Source: Nonomuraea fuscirosea (lineage in GTDB: Bacteria > Actinomycetota > Actinomycetes > Streptosporangiales > Streptosporangiaceae). Taken from it: 64,000 bases of DNA. A model generated the notes under the pieces. The model saw only the letters and a program-made list of their open reading frames with translations. It ran no database searches and was not told where the DNA came from. Each line of letters starts with the position of its first letter. Position 1 is the first letter of the stretch. Positions 33,639 to 41,310 of this stretch are shown piece after piece. The position numbers and the translations under genes are program-made. The stretch is taken from assembly GCF_003001935.1 (NCBI RefSeq), contig NZ_PVNG01000008.1, positions 1 to 64,000 on the forward strand, read 5' to 3'.

Positions 33639-33951
33639 CAGGTCTGCCGGTGTGTGGAGGTGTTGGTCAGGTTTGGAAGGCGTGGGCCTGATCAGGTTTG
33701 AGGGCACATCTGAAGTCAGGTTCGTCAAACCTGAACTGCTTCGCTTCGGGCGTAGGTGTGGCCTTCCTTCGCTCTGAAGTCCCTGATGTCCGACAGGTGG
33801 CGGTTATGCGCGTAGCCATGGCGATCAGCCGGCCCACCCGGGCTTCGCCGAGGTCGCGACCGGTGTTGGTCATGGGTGACTCGGAAAGCGACGGGCTCTT
33901 GTCGGTGTGCTTGGTCCTGGATGTCTGGTCGGGGTGGTCGCGCTTTGGGGT
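33639..33951. other. intergenic region with a 10-bp inverted repeat
   Basis: TCAGGTTTGA (33692-33701) and TCAAACCTGA (33725-33734) are exact complements and may form a terminator between the convergent membrane-protein and helicase genes. GTCAGGTTTG and GTCAGGTTCG direct repeats flank it. A 68-codon frame on the minus strand (33667-33873) lacks family resemblance and a good ribosome site, so I do not call it. Confidence 0.5.
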
Positions 33952-36708
33952 TCATCGAGGAGGCAGGAGGGTGTCGAGGAGGCGGACGGCGCCTCGCTTG
34001 TGCAGGGGTTCGTTGCCGTTGCCGCACTTCGGGGACTGGATGCAGGACGGGCAGCCCCGTTCGCACTCGCAGGACAGGATCGCCTCGCGCGTGGCCGTGA
34101 GCCAGTCCGTGGCGCGGGCGTAGCCGCGTTCGGCGAAGCCGGCGCCGCCCTCGTGGCCGTCGTACACGAAGACGGTGAGTAGGCCCGTGTCGGCGTGCAG
34201 TTCGGTGGAGACGCCGCCGATGTCCCAGCGGTCGCAGGTGGCGAAGAGCGGGAGCAGGCCGATGGAGGCGTGCTCGGCCGCGTGGGCCGCGCCGCCGAGG
34301 TCGATGCCGGCTTCGGCGAGTGGGGCCACCGCGGAGGCGGGGAGCGTCCACCAGACCGCTCGGGTGCGGAGGGTGCGGGGCGGCAGTTCCAGGGGCTCGT
34401 CGCCGAGCATCTCGCCGGACTGGAGGCGCCGTTTGAGGTACGAGACCACCTGGCGGGTCACCTCGACCTCGCCGAAGTGCAGGGTGCCGGAGCCGAGAGC
34501 CGTGGAGCGTTCTGTGGAGAGGATGGAGATGTCGGTGATGTCGCGCGCGAACGTCGTGTAGTCGGGATTCGCGCTGGAGACCAGCGCGACGCCGGCTTCC
34601 AGGTCCAGGAGCTCCACCAGGAACGTCTCGCCCTGGTGGAGGTAGATCGCGCCGGTGTGGACCGTCGTGTGCGCGGAAGGCTCGTCCACGCTGCCCAGGA
34701 GGCGGCCTGTGGACGACTCCACGACCTGGATGGGGGCGCCCCCGCCGCCGCGGATGTCGGCGAGGTCGGTGGCGCGCTCGCGCCTGGTCCAGAACCAGCC
34801 CGCCGGACGCCGCCTGAGCAGGTTCTGCGCCACCAGGTCCGCGAGCACGTTCGGCGTGGTCGGCCCGAAGATCGGCAGATCGTCCTCGGTCAGCGGGATC
34901 TCGGCTGCGGCGGCGCAGAGGTGGGGGCCCAGGACGTACGGATTGCCCGGGTCCAGGACGATCGCCTCCACGGGCTGACCGAACAGCGCCTGGGGGTGGT
35001 GCACGAGGTAGGTGTCGAGCGGGTCGTCCCTGGCGATCAGTACGGCGAGGGCGTCCTGCCCGTCGCGGCCCGCCCTGCCTGCCTGCTGCCAGAGGGACGC
35101 TCGGGTGCCCGGCCAGCCCGCGATCAGGACGGCGTCCAGACCTGAGACGTCGACGCCGAGTTCGAGGGCGTTCGTGGTGGCCAGGCCCATGATGGTGCCC
35201 GCGCGCAGGGCCTTCTCCAGGAGGCGGCGGTCTTCGGCGAGGTAGCCGGCTCGGTAGGCGGCGATCTTGTTGGGGAGGTCGGTCAGGTCGGAGTCGAGGC
35301 TGGAAGGGGGGTGGGGAGCGTCGGGGATCGCCCAGGTCAGGGGGCTTTGCGGGGTGGTGATGTCTTGCTGGTTCTGCTGGGCTTGCCCGCTGTGAGGGTC
35401 GTCGCGCAGGTCTCGCTGACTCTGGGTGCTTTGCGCGCCTTGCGAGTCCTGTGGGCTTTGAAGGTCTTGCGGGTCTTGAAGATCCTGAGGATGCCGCGGG
35501 CTTCGGCGGTCCTGAAGGTTCTGCGGGTCCTGAGGATGCCGCGGGCTTCGGCTGTCGCGGGGGTTCTGCGGGTCCTGGGGATCCTGCGGGCTTCGGGGGT
35601 CCTGAAGGTGGTCTTGAGGGTCTTCAGGAGTGAGGTCCGGTGCGTCGGAGGCCTGCGTCGGGGTGGGGGCGTTTGTGGGGGTTGGGAGGGGGACGGGCGG
35701 TGTGTTGGGGGTGGGGAAGGGCGGGGAGATGGAGAAGGCTACGTCGGCCAGTTTGGCGCGGGCGGACAAGGCGACTGTTTCGGCTCCTCGGCGGGAGCGG
35801 ATGAAGGCCAGTGTGCGTACGTCGGCGAGGACCAGGTCCGCCAGGAGGTCCGCCGCCTCGGCCGTGGCCGTCCGTCGTACAGGAGCCCCTCCTTCGCCCC
35901 GTAGCTCCGTCAGAGGCGGCTCCCACAGCGCGATGGTGGTCGACCCCTTGGGTGAGGCGTCCACCGTCACCTCGTCCATCTCAAGCCCCGTCAGCCTCAT
36001 CGCGAACGCCCCGGGCTCGCTGGCCGTCGCGGAGGCGAGCAGGAACGTGGGGTGGGAGTTGTAGCGGGCGCAGGCGCGGCGCAGGCGGCGCAGGATCTGG
36101 GCCACGTGCGAGCCGAAGACGCCGCGGTAGCCGTGGCACTCGTCCACGACCACCATGCGCAGCCGGCGCAGGAACGACGACCACTGCGCGTGGCGGGGCA
36201 GGATGCCGCGGTGCAGCATGTCGGGGTTCGTTAGGACGTAGTTGGCGTGCTGGCGTACCCAGGTGCGTTCCTCGAACGGCGTGTCGCCGTCGAAGCAGGC
36301 CGCTCGCACCTGGGTGATGCGCAGTTCGCGCAGGCCGCGGAGCTGGTCTGCGGCCAGGGCCTTGGTCGGCGTCAGGTACAGGACGGTGCCGCCGTCGAGA
36401 CACGAGGCGATCGCCGGAGTGAGGTACGCCAGGGATTTTCCCGACGCCGTACCCGTGGAAATGATCACGTTTCGGCCACGGAATGCCAGGTCGGCCGCTT
36501 CGTACTGATGAGGCCAGAGTCCTGTCACCCCGCGGTTCGCCAAGCGCGTAACAAGTACTTCAGGCGTCCAATCAGGCCATTGGACTTGACCCGCCTGACG
36601 TGCTGGAACATGCTCCACATGGGTGACACGCTCGTGACGTGCGGGAACGCCGAGCAGGTGCTGGAGGAGTGGACCTGCCTGTTGTGGGGAGGATCCGGAG
36701 GAAGTCAC
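33952..36708 (-). CDS. MrfA/Hrq1-type DEAD/DEAH helicase with DUF1998
   Basis: This 918-residue superfamily 2 helicase has motif I TGTASGKS (about residue 85), TPTKALAADQL, DECH (about residue 190), SATASEP, the C-terminal-domain motifs TNALELGVDVSGLD and QQAGRAGRDG, and a C-terminal DUF1998 with the zinc cysteines CECERGCPSC and SPKCGNGN. This is the MrfA (Bacillus YprA) type, involved in mitomycin and crosslink repair. Residues about 330-456 are a Pro/Gln/Asp-rich repeat (DPQDPQNPRD) inserted between the two helicase domains, absent from related proteins I know. The start is a GTG at 36708. The helicase-bldG pair is conserved in actinomycetes. Confidence 0.92.
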   Translation of the reverse strand: MTSSGSSPQQAGPLLQHLLGVPARHERVTHVEHVPARQAGQVQWPDWTPEVLVTRLANRGVTGLWPHQYEAADLAFRGRNVIISTGTASGKSLAYLTPAIASCLDGGTVLYLTPTKALAADQLRGLRELRITQVRAACFDGDTPFEERTWVRQHANYVLTNPDMLHRGILPRHAQWSSFLRRLRMVVVDECHGYRGVFGSHVAQILRRLRRACARYNSHPTFLLASATASEPGAFAMRLTGLEMDEVTVDASPKGSTTIALWEPPLTELRGEGGAPVRRTATAEAADLLADLVLADVRTLAFIRSRRGAETVALSARAKLADVAFSISPPFPTPNTPPVPLPTPTNAPTPTQASDAPDLTPEDPQDHLQDPRSPQDPQDPQNPRDSRSPRHPQDPQNLQDRRSPRHPQDLQDPQDLQSPQDSQGAQSTQSQRDLRDDPHSGQAQQNQQDITTPQSPLTWAIPDAPHPPSSLDSDLTDLPNKIAAYRAGYLAEDRRLLEKALRAGTIMGLATTNALELGVDVSGLDAVLIAGWPGTRASLWQQAGRAGRDGQDALAVLIARDDPLDTYLVHHPQALFGQPVEAIVLDPGNPYVLGPHLCAAAAEIPLTEDDLPIFGPTTPNVLADLVAQNLLRRRPAGWFWTRRERATDLADIRGGGGAPIQVVESSTGRLLGSVDEPSAHTTVHTGAIYLHQGETFLVELLDLEAGVALVSSANPDYTTFARDITDISILSTERSTALGSGTLHFGEVEVTRQVVSYLKRRLQSGEMLGDEPLELPPRTLRTRAVWWTLPASAVAPLAEAGIDLGGAAHAAEHASIGLLPLFATCDRWDIGGVSTELHADTGLLTVFVYDGHEGGAGFAERGYARATDWLTATREAILSCECERGCPSCIQSPKCGNGNEPLHKRGAVRLLDTLLPPR
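35340..35720 (-). repeat. in-frame repeat inside the helicase gene, including 45-bp units
   Basis: CCTGAGGATGCCGCGGGCTT recurs at 35484 and 35529 with a diverged third copy at about 35574, giving a 45-bp unit. Shorter 9- and 15-bp repeats flank it. All periods are multiples of three, so the frame is kept and the product is a Q/D/P-rich linker. Confidence 0.75.
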
Positions 36709-36877
36709 TGTTTCCAGTCTCGCATCGGTGGGCAGAGTCGCCGGGAATCGTGATTTCGTATAGACACAAGCCAGGCGCGTGGTTGAATGCCGCGCGTCAG
36801 GGTCGGACAGTCTGGGGCCACGCTCCAGATTGCCAGGCCCGCAAGAGTACTTTCGCAGGCGAGGCGCTGGAGGATCT

Positions 36878-37228
36878 GTGGATCTGAAGTTGGATCACCG
36901 CACCGAAGATCGACTCACCATCGTGGAGGTCGAGGGTGAGATCGATGTCTACACGGCGCCGAGATTGCGTGAGCTTCTCATCGACCTGGTCAACAAGGGC
37001 AACTTCCACCTTCTTGTGAACATGGAGAAGGTCGACTTCCTCGACTCCACGGGCCTCGGGGTCCTGGTCGGGGGGCTCAAGCGGGTACGCGCGCACGACG
37101 GCTCCCTGGAGCTGGTCTGCACGCAGGAGCGCATCCTCAAGATCTTCCGGATCACCGGTCTGACCAAGGTCTTCGGGATCTACGCTTCGGTCGACGAGGC
37201 CAAGGAAGCTCACGGCAAAGACAAGTAG
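36878..37228 (+). CDS. bldG: anti-sigma factor antagonist BldG
   Basis: This 116-residue STAS-domain protein matches Streptomyces BldG along most of its length (GEIDVYTAPRLREL, then VDFLDSTGLGVLVGGLKRVR and ERILKIFRITGLTKVF). Ser57 in DSTG is the phosphorylation site that controls binding to the anti-sigma factor. BldG is needed for aerial growth and antibiotic production in Streptomyces. The GTG at 36878 was chosen because GGAGGATCT precedes it and it gives the BldG start (MDLKLDHRTEDR). It is followed after 1 nt by its anti-sigma partner. The 169-bp space to the helicase must carry both promoters. Confidence 0.95.
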   Translation: MDLKLDHRTEDRLTIVEVEGEIDVYTAPRLRELLIDLVNKGNFHLLVNMEKVDFLDSTGLGVLVGGLKRVRAHDGSLELVCTQERILKIFRITGLTKVFGIYASVDEAKEAHGKDK

Positions 37229-37229
37229 C

Positions 37230-37649
37230 ATGGCTACCGTCGAGCTGACGTTCAGCGCCCTTCCCGCACATGTGCGGACCGCCCGGCTGGTCGCCACGGC
37301 GATCGCCCGGCGCACCGGCGTGGAGGAATCCCTGCTGGACGAAGTCAGGCTCGCTGTGGGGGAGGCGTGTTCCCGGGCAGTCGAGGCGCATCGTGCGCAC
37401 TGTCCGGGCGAGCCCATCCGCATCGAGCTACGTGACGACTCCGGGCGGTTCGAGGTCACGGTCAGTGACCTGGCCCCCAGCGATGAGATCAAGCAGGAAC
37501 AGCCCCTCGACCTCGGCATGCTCTCCGACTCCTTCATGTCGAACTTCGGCATCGCGGTCATCGAGGGTCTGGCTGATGACGTCGAGGTGTTCCCCAGCCC
37601 CAAGGGGACGAACATCCGGATGAGCTGGCCGGCGGCTGTCGGCGTCTGA
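37230..37649 (+). CDS. anti-sigma factor kinase-like protein, BldG partner
   Basis: This 139-residue GHKL/HATPase_c protein of the RsbW/SpoIIAB class matches the gene that follows bldG in Streptomyces (SCO3548 there, from memory). The N-box region DEVRLAVGEACSRAV keeps the Glu but has Arg where the Mg-binding Asn is normally found. The late block SNFGIAVIEGLADDVEV corresponds to the ATP lid and G2 box, weakly kept. It probably binds a sigma factor and is released by BldG; kinase activity is doubtful from these residues. Co-transcribed with bldG. Confidence 0.88.
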   Translation: MATVELTFSALPAHVRTARLVATAIARRTGVEESLLDEVRLAVGEACSRAVEAHRAHCPGEPIRIELRDDSGRFEVTVSDLAPSDEIKQEQPLDLGMLSDSFMSNFGIAVIEGLADDVEVFPSPKGTNIRMSWPAAVGV

Positions 37650-38621
37650 CGAGGTCTGACGGATCGGCCGGGTGGGTCGGGTCGCCTGGGCCGGCCGGTT
37701 GGGGTCGGTCGGGTCGCCTGGGTGGTCGGGTCGCTTGGGTCGGTTCTTCGGTTGGATCGGTCAGAGCCGTCAGGTCGGTGGGTGGTCGGCGTTTCATCGC
37801 TGGCTGAACATGGTGCCCTTGGGGAGCCGCCTGGGGGTCGGCAGTTGGTTGGGGCAGCGGTTCCATGATCGACTGTTCGGCTGCTCGATTGTTCGGGGCT
37901 CTGTGCGTCTGTTGGTCGGGGAGTCGGCTGTTCGGCGGTACTGCGGGCGGTTTCGGGGGGCCTGGTGAGGGTTTCTCCGCGGCGTTCCTACCTCGTCTCG
38001 TGACTCTGCTGACGCCGCGTTGGTCTGGTCTTGCGTGGCCGGTTCCGGGTGAGTGGTTTCGGGTGACCGGAGCTGGCGGTTGGTTCGAGTGAGCCGGTTC
38101 ACGGCGGTTGGTTCCGGGCGGGCTGTTTCGCGCGGGCTTGAGCGAGGTCGAAGGGCTGAGCGAGGGCAGGGCGGACTGGGGCATGTGCGGGGTGAACTGC
38201 TGTACGGGGCCGCGCGGGGTCGCGGATGGCAGACACCGGCCTCGGGTGGCGGGCGCCTGGTACAGGGCGGATCACGGCCACGTGTGTAGGCGGCTTGCCT
38301 AGGGGTGAGCGGAAGCACTGCGGACACGCGCTCGTGCAGGTTGAGCGGGGTTCAGGGCAGCCTTGCATTGGTACGGGGGCTGAGCCGGGCCGCTGTGGAC
38401 GCATGCCTCTACGGGGTGAGCGGGCTACCCCGTTAGTGCGTGTACCCGTATGGGGCTGTGCAGGTCGTAGTGGATGCCGTCCTCGTCTGGGTGGGCTCGT
38501 ACGGGCTGAGTTGGGTGGCTTGCGGACATGCTGCTCGTGTGATCCGCAGCTGTATGCGGGGTGGGGGTTGGCAAGCCGCGAGGGATGGATGGGCGGTGGT
38601 TTGGCTCCCTGCGGCCGGCTG
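37650..38621. other. 0.97-kb gene-free region, GGTCGG-type repeats
   Basis: The first 100 bases repeat GGTCGGGTCGCCTGGG with a 15-20 bp period (about 37675-37750). The rest is G/T-rich on the plus strand with many short direct repeats (GAGCCGGTT, GGTGAGCGG). Frames of up to 130 codons exist, but their composition follows the base bias and none resembles a family. It separates two convergent transcription units and marks the end of the conserved wblA-bldG segment. Confidence 0.6.
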
Positions 38622-40136
38622 TCATGATGTCTGGAATTCTGATGCGTTCTCCTTGGTCGCCACCTTCACCGGGACCGCCACCGTCTTCTCGACGGTTTCG
38701 CCCTTGGCGAGTTTGACGGCCGCGTCCACCGCTTCCTGGCCCAGCAGGCGGGGTTGCTGGGCGATGGAGGCGGCCATCGTGCCGGCCTTGACTGCGGCTA
38801 TGCCGTCCGGGGTGCCGTCGAAGCCGATCACCTTGACCTGCTGCCCGGCCTTGGCACCGAGTGCTTTGATCGCGCCCAGGGCCATTTCGTCGTTCTCGGC
38901 GAAGACGCCTGTCACGTCGGGGTGTGACTGGATGAGGTTGGTCATCACGTCCAGGCCCTTGGTGCGGTCGAAGTCGGCCGGCTGCTTGGCCACGACCTTG
39001 ATCCCCGGGTAGGCGGCGATGCCTTCGGTGAAGCCCTGGCCTCGGTCGCGGGAGGCGGAGGTGCCGGGGGTGCCCTGGAGGACGACCACGGTGCCCTTCT
39101 CGCCGAGTTGCTTGGCCAGCTCCTGCGCGGCCAGTTTTCCGCCCGCCACGTTGTCGGAGGCGACGGTCTGGGCCACCTCGGCTCCGTTGACGCCTCGGTC
39201 TGCGGCGACCACCGGGATGCGTACCCGTTCGGCCGCCTTGACCGCCGGAGCGGCGGCGTCGGAGTCGACCGGGTTGATGATGACCGCCTTCATGTTCTGG
39301 CTGGTGAAGTTCTGGACCTGGTTGACCTGCTGGGAGGCGTCGTTCTGGGCGTCGGTGACGGTCAGTTTGGCCCCGAGCTTGGCGGCCTGGGCCTGGGCGC
39401 CGTCACGGAGCTGGACGAAGTACGGGTTGTTGAGCGTCGACACCGACATGCCGATCTTGATGTCGCCCGCGCCCGCGCCTGGGGAGGCGGTGGAGCCGTC
39501 TCCACCCCCGGAGGTGCCGCACGCCGCCAGGCCCAGGGTGAGGCATAGGGCGGATAGGGAGAGCATGGTCAGGCGGAGTACGCCTCGATGGGTCCCTGGT
39601 TGTACGCCCAGAGAGGGCGCGGGGTGGTCGAGCGCGGGCTTGTGGAGTGCGGGTTGCTCCTGTCGGGGTGTGGCGGGACATGGCACGGCCTGGTGGTGCG
39701 CGGGCTGGTGAGATGCAGGCGAGTCGGACACGGGGCGGCAGGGCGCGACCGGGTGGGTCGTGGCCTGCTGGGGTGCGGCAGTTGGATAAGGCGTGGGTGG
39801 GTTGGACGCAGGGCGGTGGGAGGCGGCCGGGTCAGGCGCGGGTTCCTGGTATGCGACCAGGTCAGGTGTCAGTTGGTGGCGTTCGGGCTGGCTGGGCGTG
39901 AGCTGGTGCAGTGTGGGTTGGCTGGGCGTGGGTGGGTTGGGCGCAAGGTGGTGGGATGGGGCCAGGTCCAACGTCAGGCGGTGGGGTGCGGGCTGGTCCG
40001 GTGTGGGCTGGCTGGGTGTGGGTTGGACGGGCGTGGGCTGGCTCAGTGCGGGATTGCCGGGCGTGGGCTGGTTTGGTGCGGGGTGGCTGGTTGTGGGCTG
40101 GTTCCGTGTTGGTTGGGTTGGTGTGGGATGGCGCAT
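38622..40136 (-). CDS. CUT2 sugar-binding lipoprotein with long Pro-rich N-terminal extension
   Basis: Residues 190-504 form a normal periplasmic-binding protein of the ribose/galactose type: a signal sequence starting MLSLSALCLTLGLAAC with a lipobox (LAAC, Cys at about 206), then KIGMSVSTLNNPYFVQLRDG, NPVDSDAA and GFDGTPDGIAAVKAGTMAAS. It captures a sugar for the ABC transporter encoded upstream. The first 190 residues are five-residue QPTPx repeats. The ATG at 40136 has TAGGAGAAAGTC directly before it and lies 9 nt after the permease stop, so initiation there is well supported. No good start exists just before the signal sequence. How the lipoprotein signal would work from an internal position is unclear. 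Confidence 0.82.
   Translation of the reverse strand: MRHPTPTQPTRNQPTTSHPAPNQPTPGNPALSQPTPVQPTPSQPTPDQPAPHRLTLDLAPSHHLAPNPPTPSQPTLHQLTPSQPERHQLTPDLVAYQEPAPDPAASHRPASNPPTPYPTAAPQQATTHPVAPCRPVSDSPASHQPAHHQAVPCPATPRQEQPALHKPALDHPAPSLGVQPGTHRGVLRLTMLSLSALCLTLGLAACGTSGGGDGSTASPGAGAGDIKIGMSVSTLNNPYFVQLRDGAQAQAAKLGAKLTVTDAQNDASQQVNQVQNFTSQNMKAVIINPVDSDAAAPAVKAAERVRIPVVAADRGVNGAEVAQTVASDNVAGGKLAAQELAKQLGEKGTVVVLQGTPGTSASRDRGQGFTEGIAAYPGIKVVAKQPADFDRTKGLDVMTNLIQSHPDVTGVFAENDEMALGAIKALGAKAGQQVKVIGFDGTPDGIAAVKAGTMAASIAQQPRLLGQEAVDAAVKLAKGETVEKTVAVPVKVATKENASEFQTS
39600..40125 (-). repeat. 15-bp coding repeats (QPTPx) at the lipoprotein gene 5' end
   Basis: On the plus strand the unit GGGCTGGTTGGGTGT and close variants recur with a mainly 15-bp period. 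All units keep the frame from the ATG at 40136 to the signal-sequence codons. Confidence 0.85.
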
Positions 40137-40145
40137 GACTTTCTC

Positions 40146-41114
40146 CTAAGTGGTGGTTCGGCGGCGGAGGGTGTCGACGAGGACTGCTAGTGCGATGACG
40201 ACGCCGATCACGACCTGCTGCCAGAACGCGGACACCGACAGCAGGTTCAGGCCGTTGCGCAGGACGGCCAGGATGAGGGCGCCGACGAACGTGCCCAGTG
40301 CGCGGCCCTTGCCGCCGGACAGGCTGGCGCCGCCGATCACCACGGCGGCGATGGCGTCGAGTTCGTAGCCGGCCGCCGCCTGTGGTTGGGCTGAGGCCAG
40401 GCGGCTGGCCAGGACGATGCCGGCCACCGCCGCGAAGCCGCCGGACAGTGCGTACGTGACCAGTTGCTGGCGGTCCACCTTGATGCCCGAGAGTCTGGCG
40501 GCCTCGGCGTTGCCGCCGATGGCGTACATGGCGCGGCCCGGGTAGGTGCGGTTGAGGATCACGGCCGTGATCACGCCCATGATCACCATGACGATGACGG
40601 GGATCGGCAGGTAGAGGCCGAGGGTGTCGCCGAGGTGGGAGACGGTTTCCGGCATCGCGATCGGGCTGCCCTGCGAGACGACCAGGGCCAGGCCGCGGGC
40701 GATGCCGAGCATGGCCAGAGTGGCGATGAACGGCGGCAGCTTCCCGTACGCGATCAGTGCCGCGTTGACGAGCCCGCACACGACGCCCACGGCCAGCGAG
40801 ATCACGGTGGCCAGCGGCCACGGCAGCCCGGCGGTGGTGGCGGTCCAGGCCAGCGTGATCGCCGACAGTGCCGCCACCGAGCCGACGGACAGGTCGATGC
40901 CGCCGGTCACGATCACGAACGTGGAGCCGAATGCCAGGATCGCGGTGACGGCGGCCTGGACGCCCACGTTGAGCAGGTTCGTCACGCTGAGGAAGTCGGA
41001 CGACAGAAGTGACAGCGCCACGACCAGCACGACGAGCGCCGCCAGCGCACCGTTCTCGGCGAGCCAGGCGGCGGCCGGTGACCGCCGCGCGAGCACGTGT
41101 GCGTCAGTGGGCAT
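40146..41114 (-). CDS. CUT2 sugar ABC transporter permease
   Basis: This 322-residue integral membrane protein has eight to ten hydrophobic segments and belongs to the RbsC family. The family signature is seen as VTGGIDLSVGSVAALSA (about residue 70), GRAMYAIGGNAEAARLSGI (about residue 192, the EAA-like loop) and AGYELDAIAAVVIGGASLSGGKG (about residue 245). The ATG at 41114 follows GGAGGGACCCT. It overlaps a duplicated copy of its own 5' end (41104-41310). Partner ATPase and binding protein flank it. Confidence 0.93.
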   Translation of the reverse strand: MPTDAHVLARRSPAAAWLAENGALAALVVLVVALSLLSSDFLSVTNLLNVGVQAAVTAILAFGSTFVIVTGGIDLSVGSVAALSAITLAWTATTAGLPWPLATVISLAVGVVCGLVNAALIAYGKLPPFIATLAMLGIARGLALVVSQGSPIAMPETVSHLGDTLGLYLPIPVIVMVIMGVITAVILNRTYPGRAMYAIGGNAEAARLSGIKVDRQQLVTYALSGGFAAVAGIVLASRLASAQPQAAAGYELDAIAAVVIGGASLSGGKGRALGTFVGALILAVLRNGLNLLSVSAFWQQVVIGVVIALAVLVDTLRRRTTT

Positions 41115-41310
41115 AGGGTCCCTCCAGCACGAGTACGTGAGCGGATGCGGGAGTCTCCGTCGTGGGTACGTGAGCGGACGCGGGAGTCTCCGTCGTGAGT
41201 GCGTGAGCGGGCACGGAATCCTCCGCCTCGGTGGTGGCCGGTGCCGTCACGTCGTTCAACCAGGTGGCGGTCGATGGTCGGTGCGCGAGGGCATGCGTGT
41301 CAGTGGGCAC
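41104..41310 (-). CDS. 68-codon ORF: partial duplicate of the permease N-terminus
   Basis: The ORF begins MPTDTHALAHRPSTATWL, which aligns with the permease start MPTDAHVLARRSPAAAWL, then runs into three repeats of TTETPASAH and ends in the permease leader. It overlaps the ATPase stop by 11 nt and the permease start by 11 nt, so translation could pass through it. It probably arose by duplication of the permease 5' end and is unlikely to have its own function. Confidence 0.4.
   Translation of the reverse strand: MPTDTHALAHRPSTATWLNDVTAPATTEAEDSVPAHALTTETPASAHVPTTETPASAHVLVLEGPYAH
41133..41231. repeat. three 33-bp tandem repeats
   Basis: Units start at 41133, 41166 and 41199 (GTACGTGAGCGGACGCGGGA followed by GTCTCCGTCGTGG). 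The third copy is diverged. The unit is eleven codons and keeps the frame of the small ORF. Confidence 0.9.

Noticed and set aside
33667..33873. 68-codon minus-strand ORF downstream of the helicase
   Set aside because: No family resemblance or ribosome site, and it overlaps an inverted repeat that looks like a terminator.
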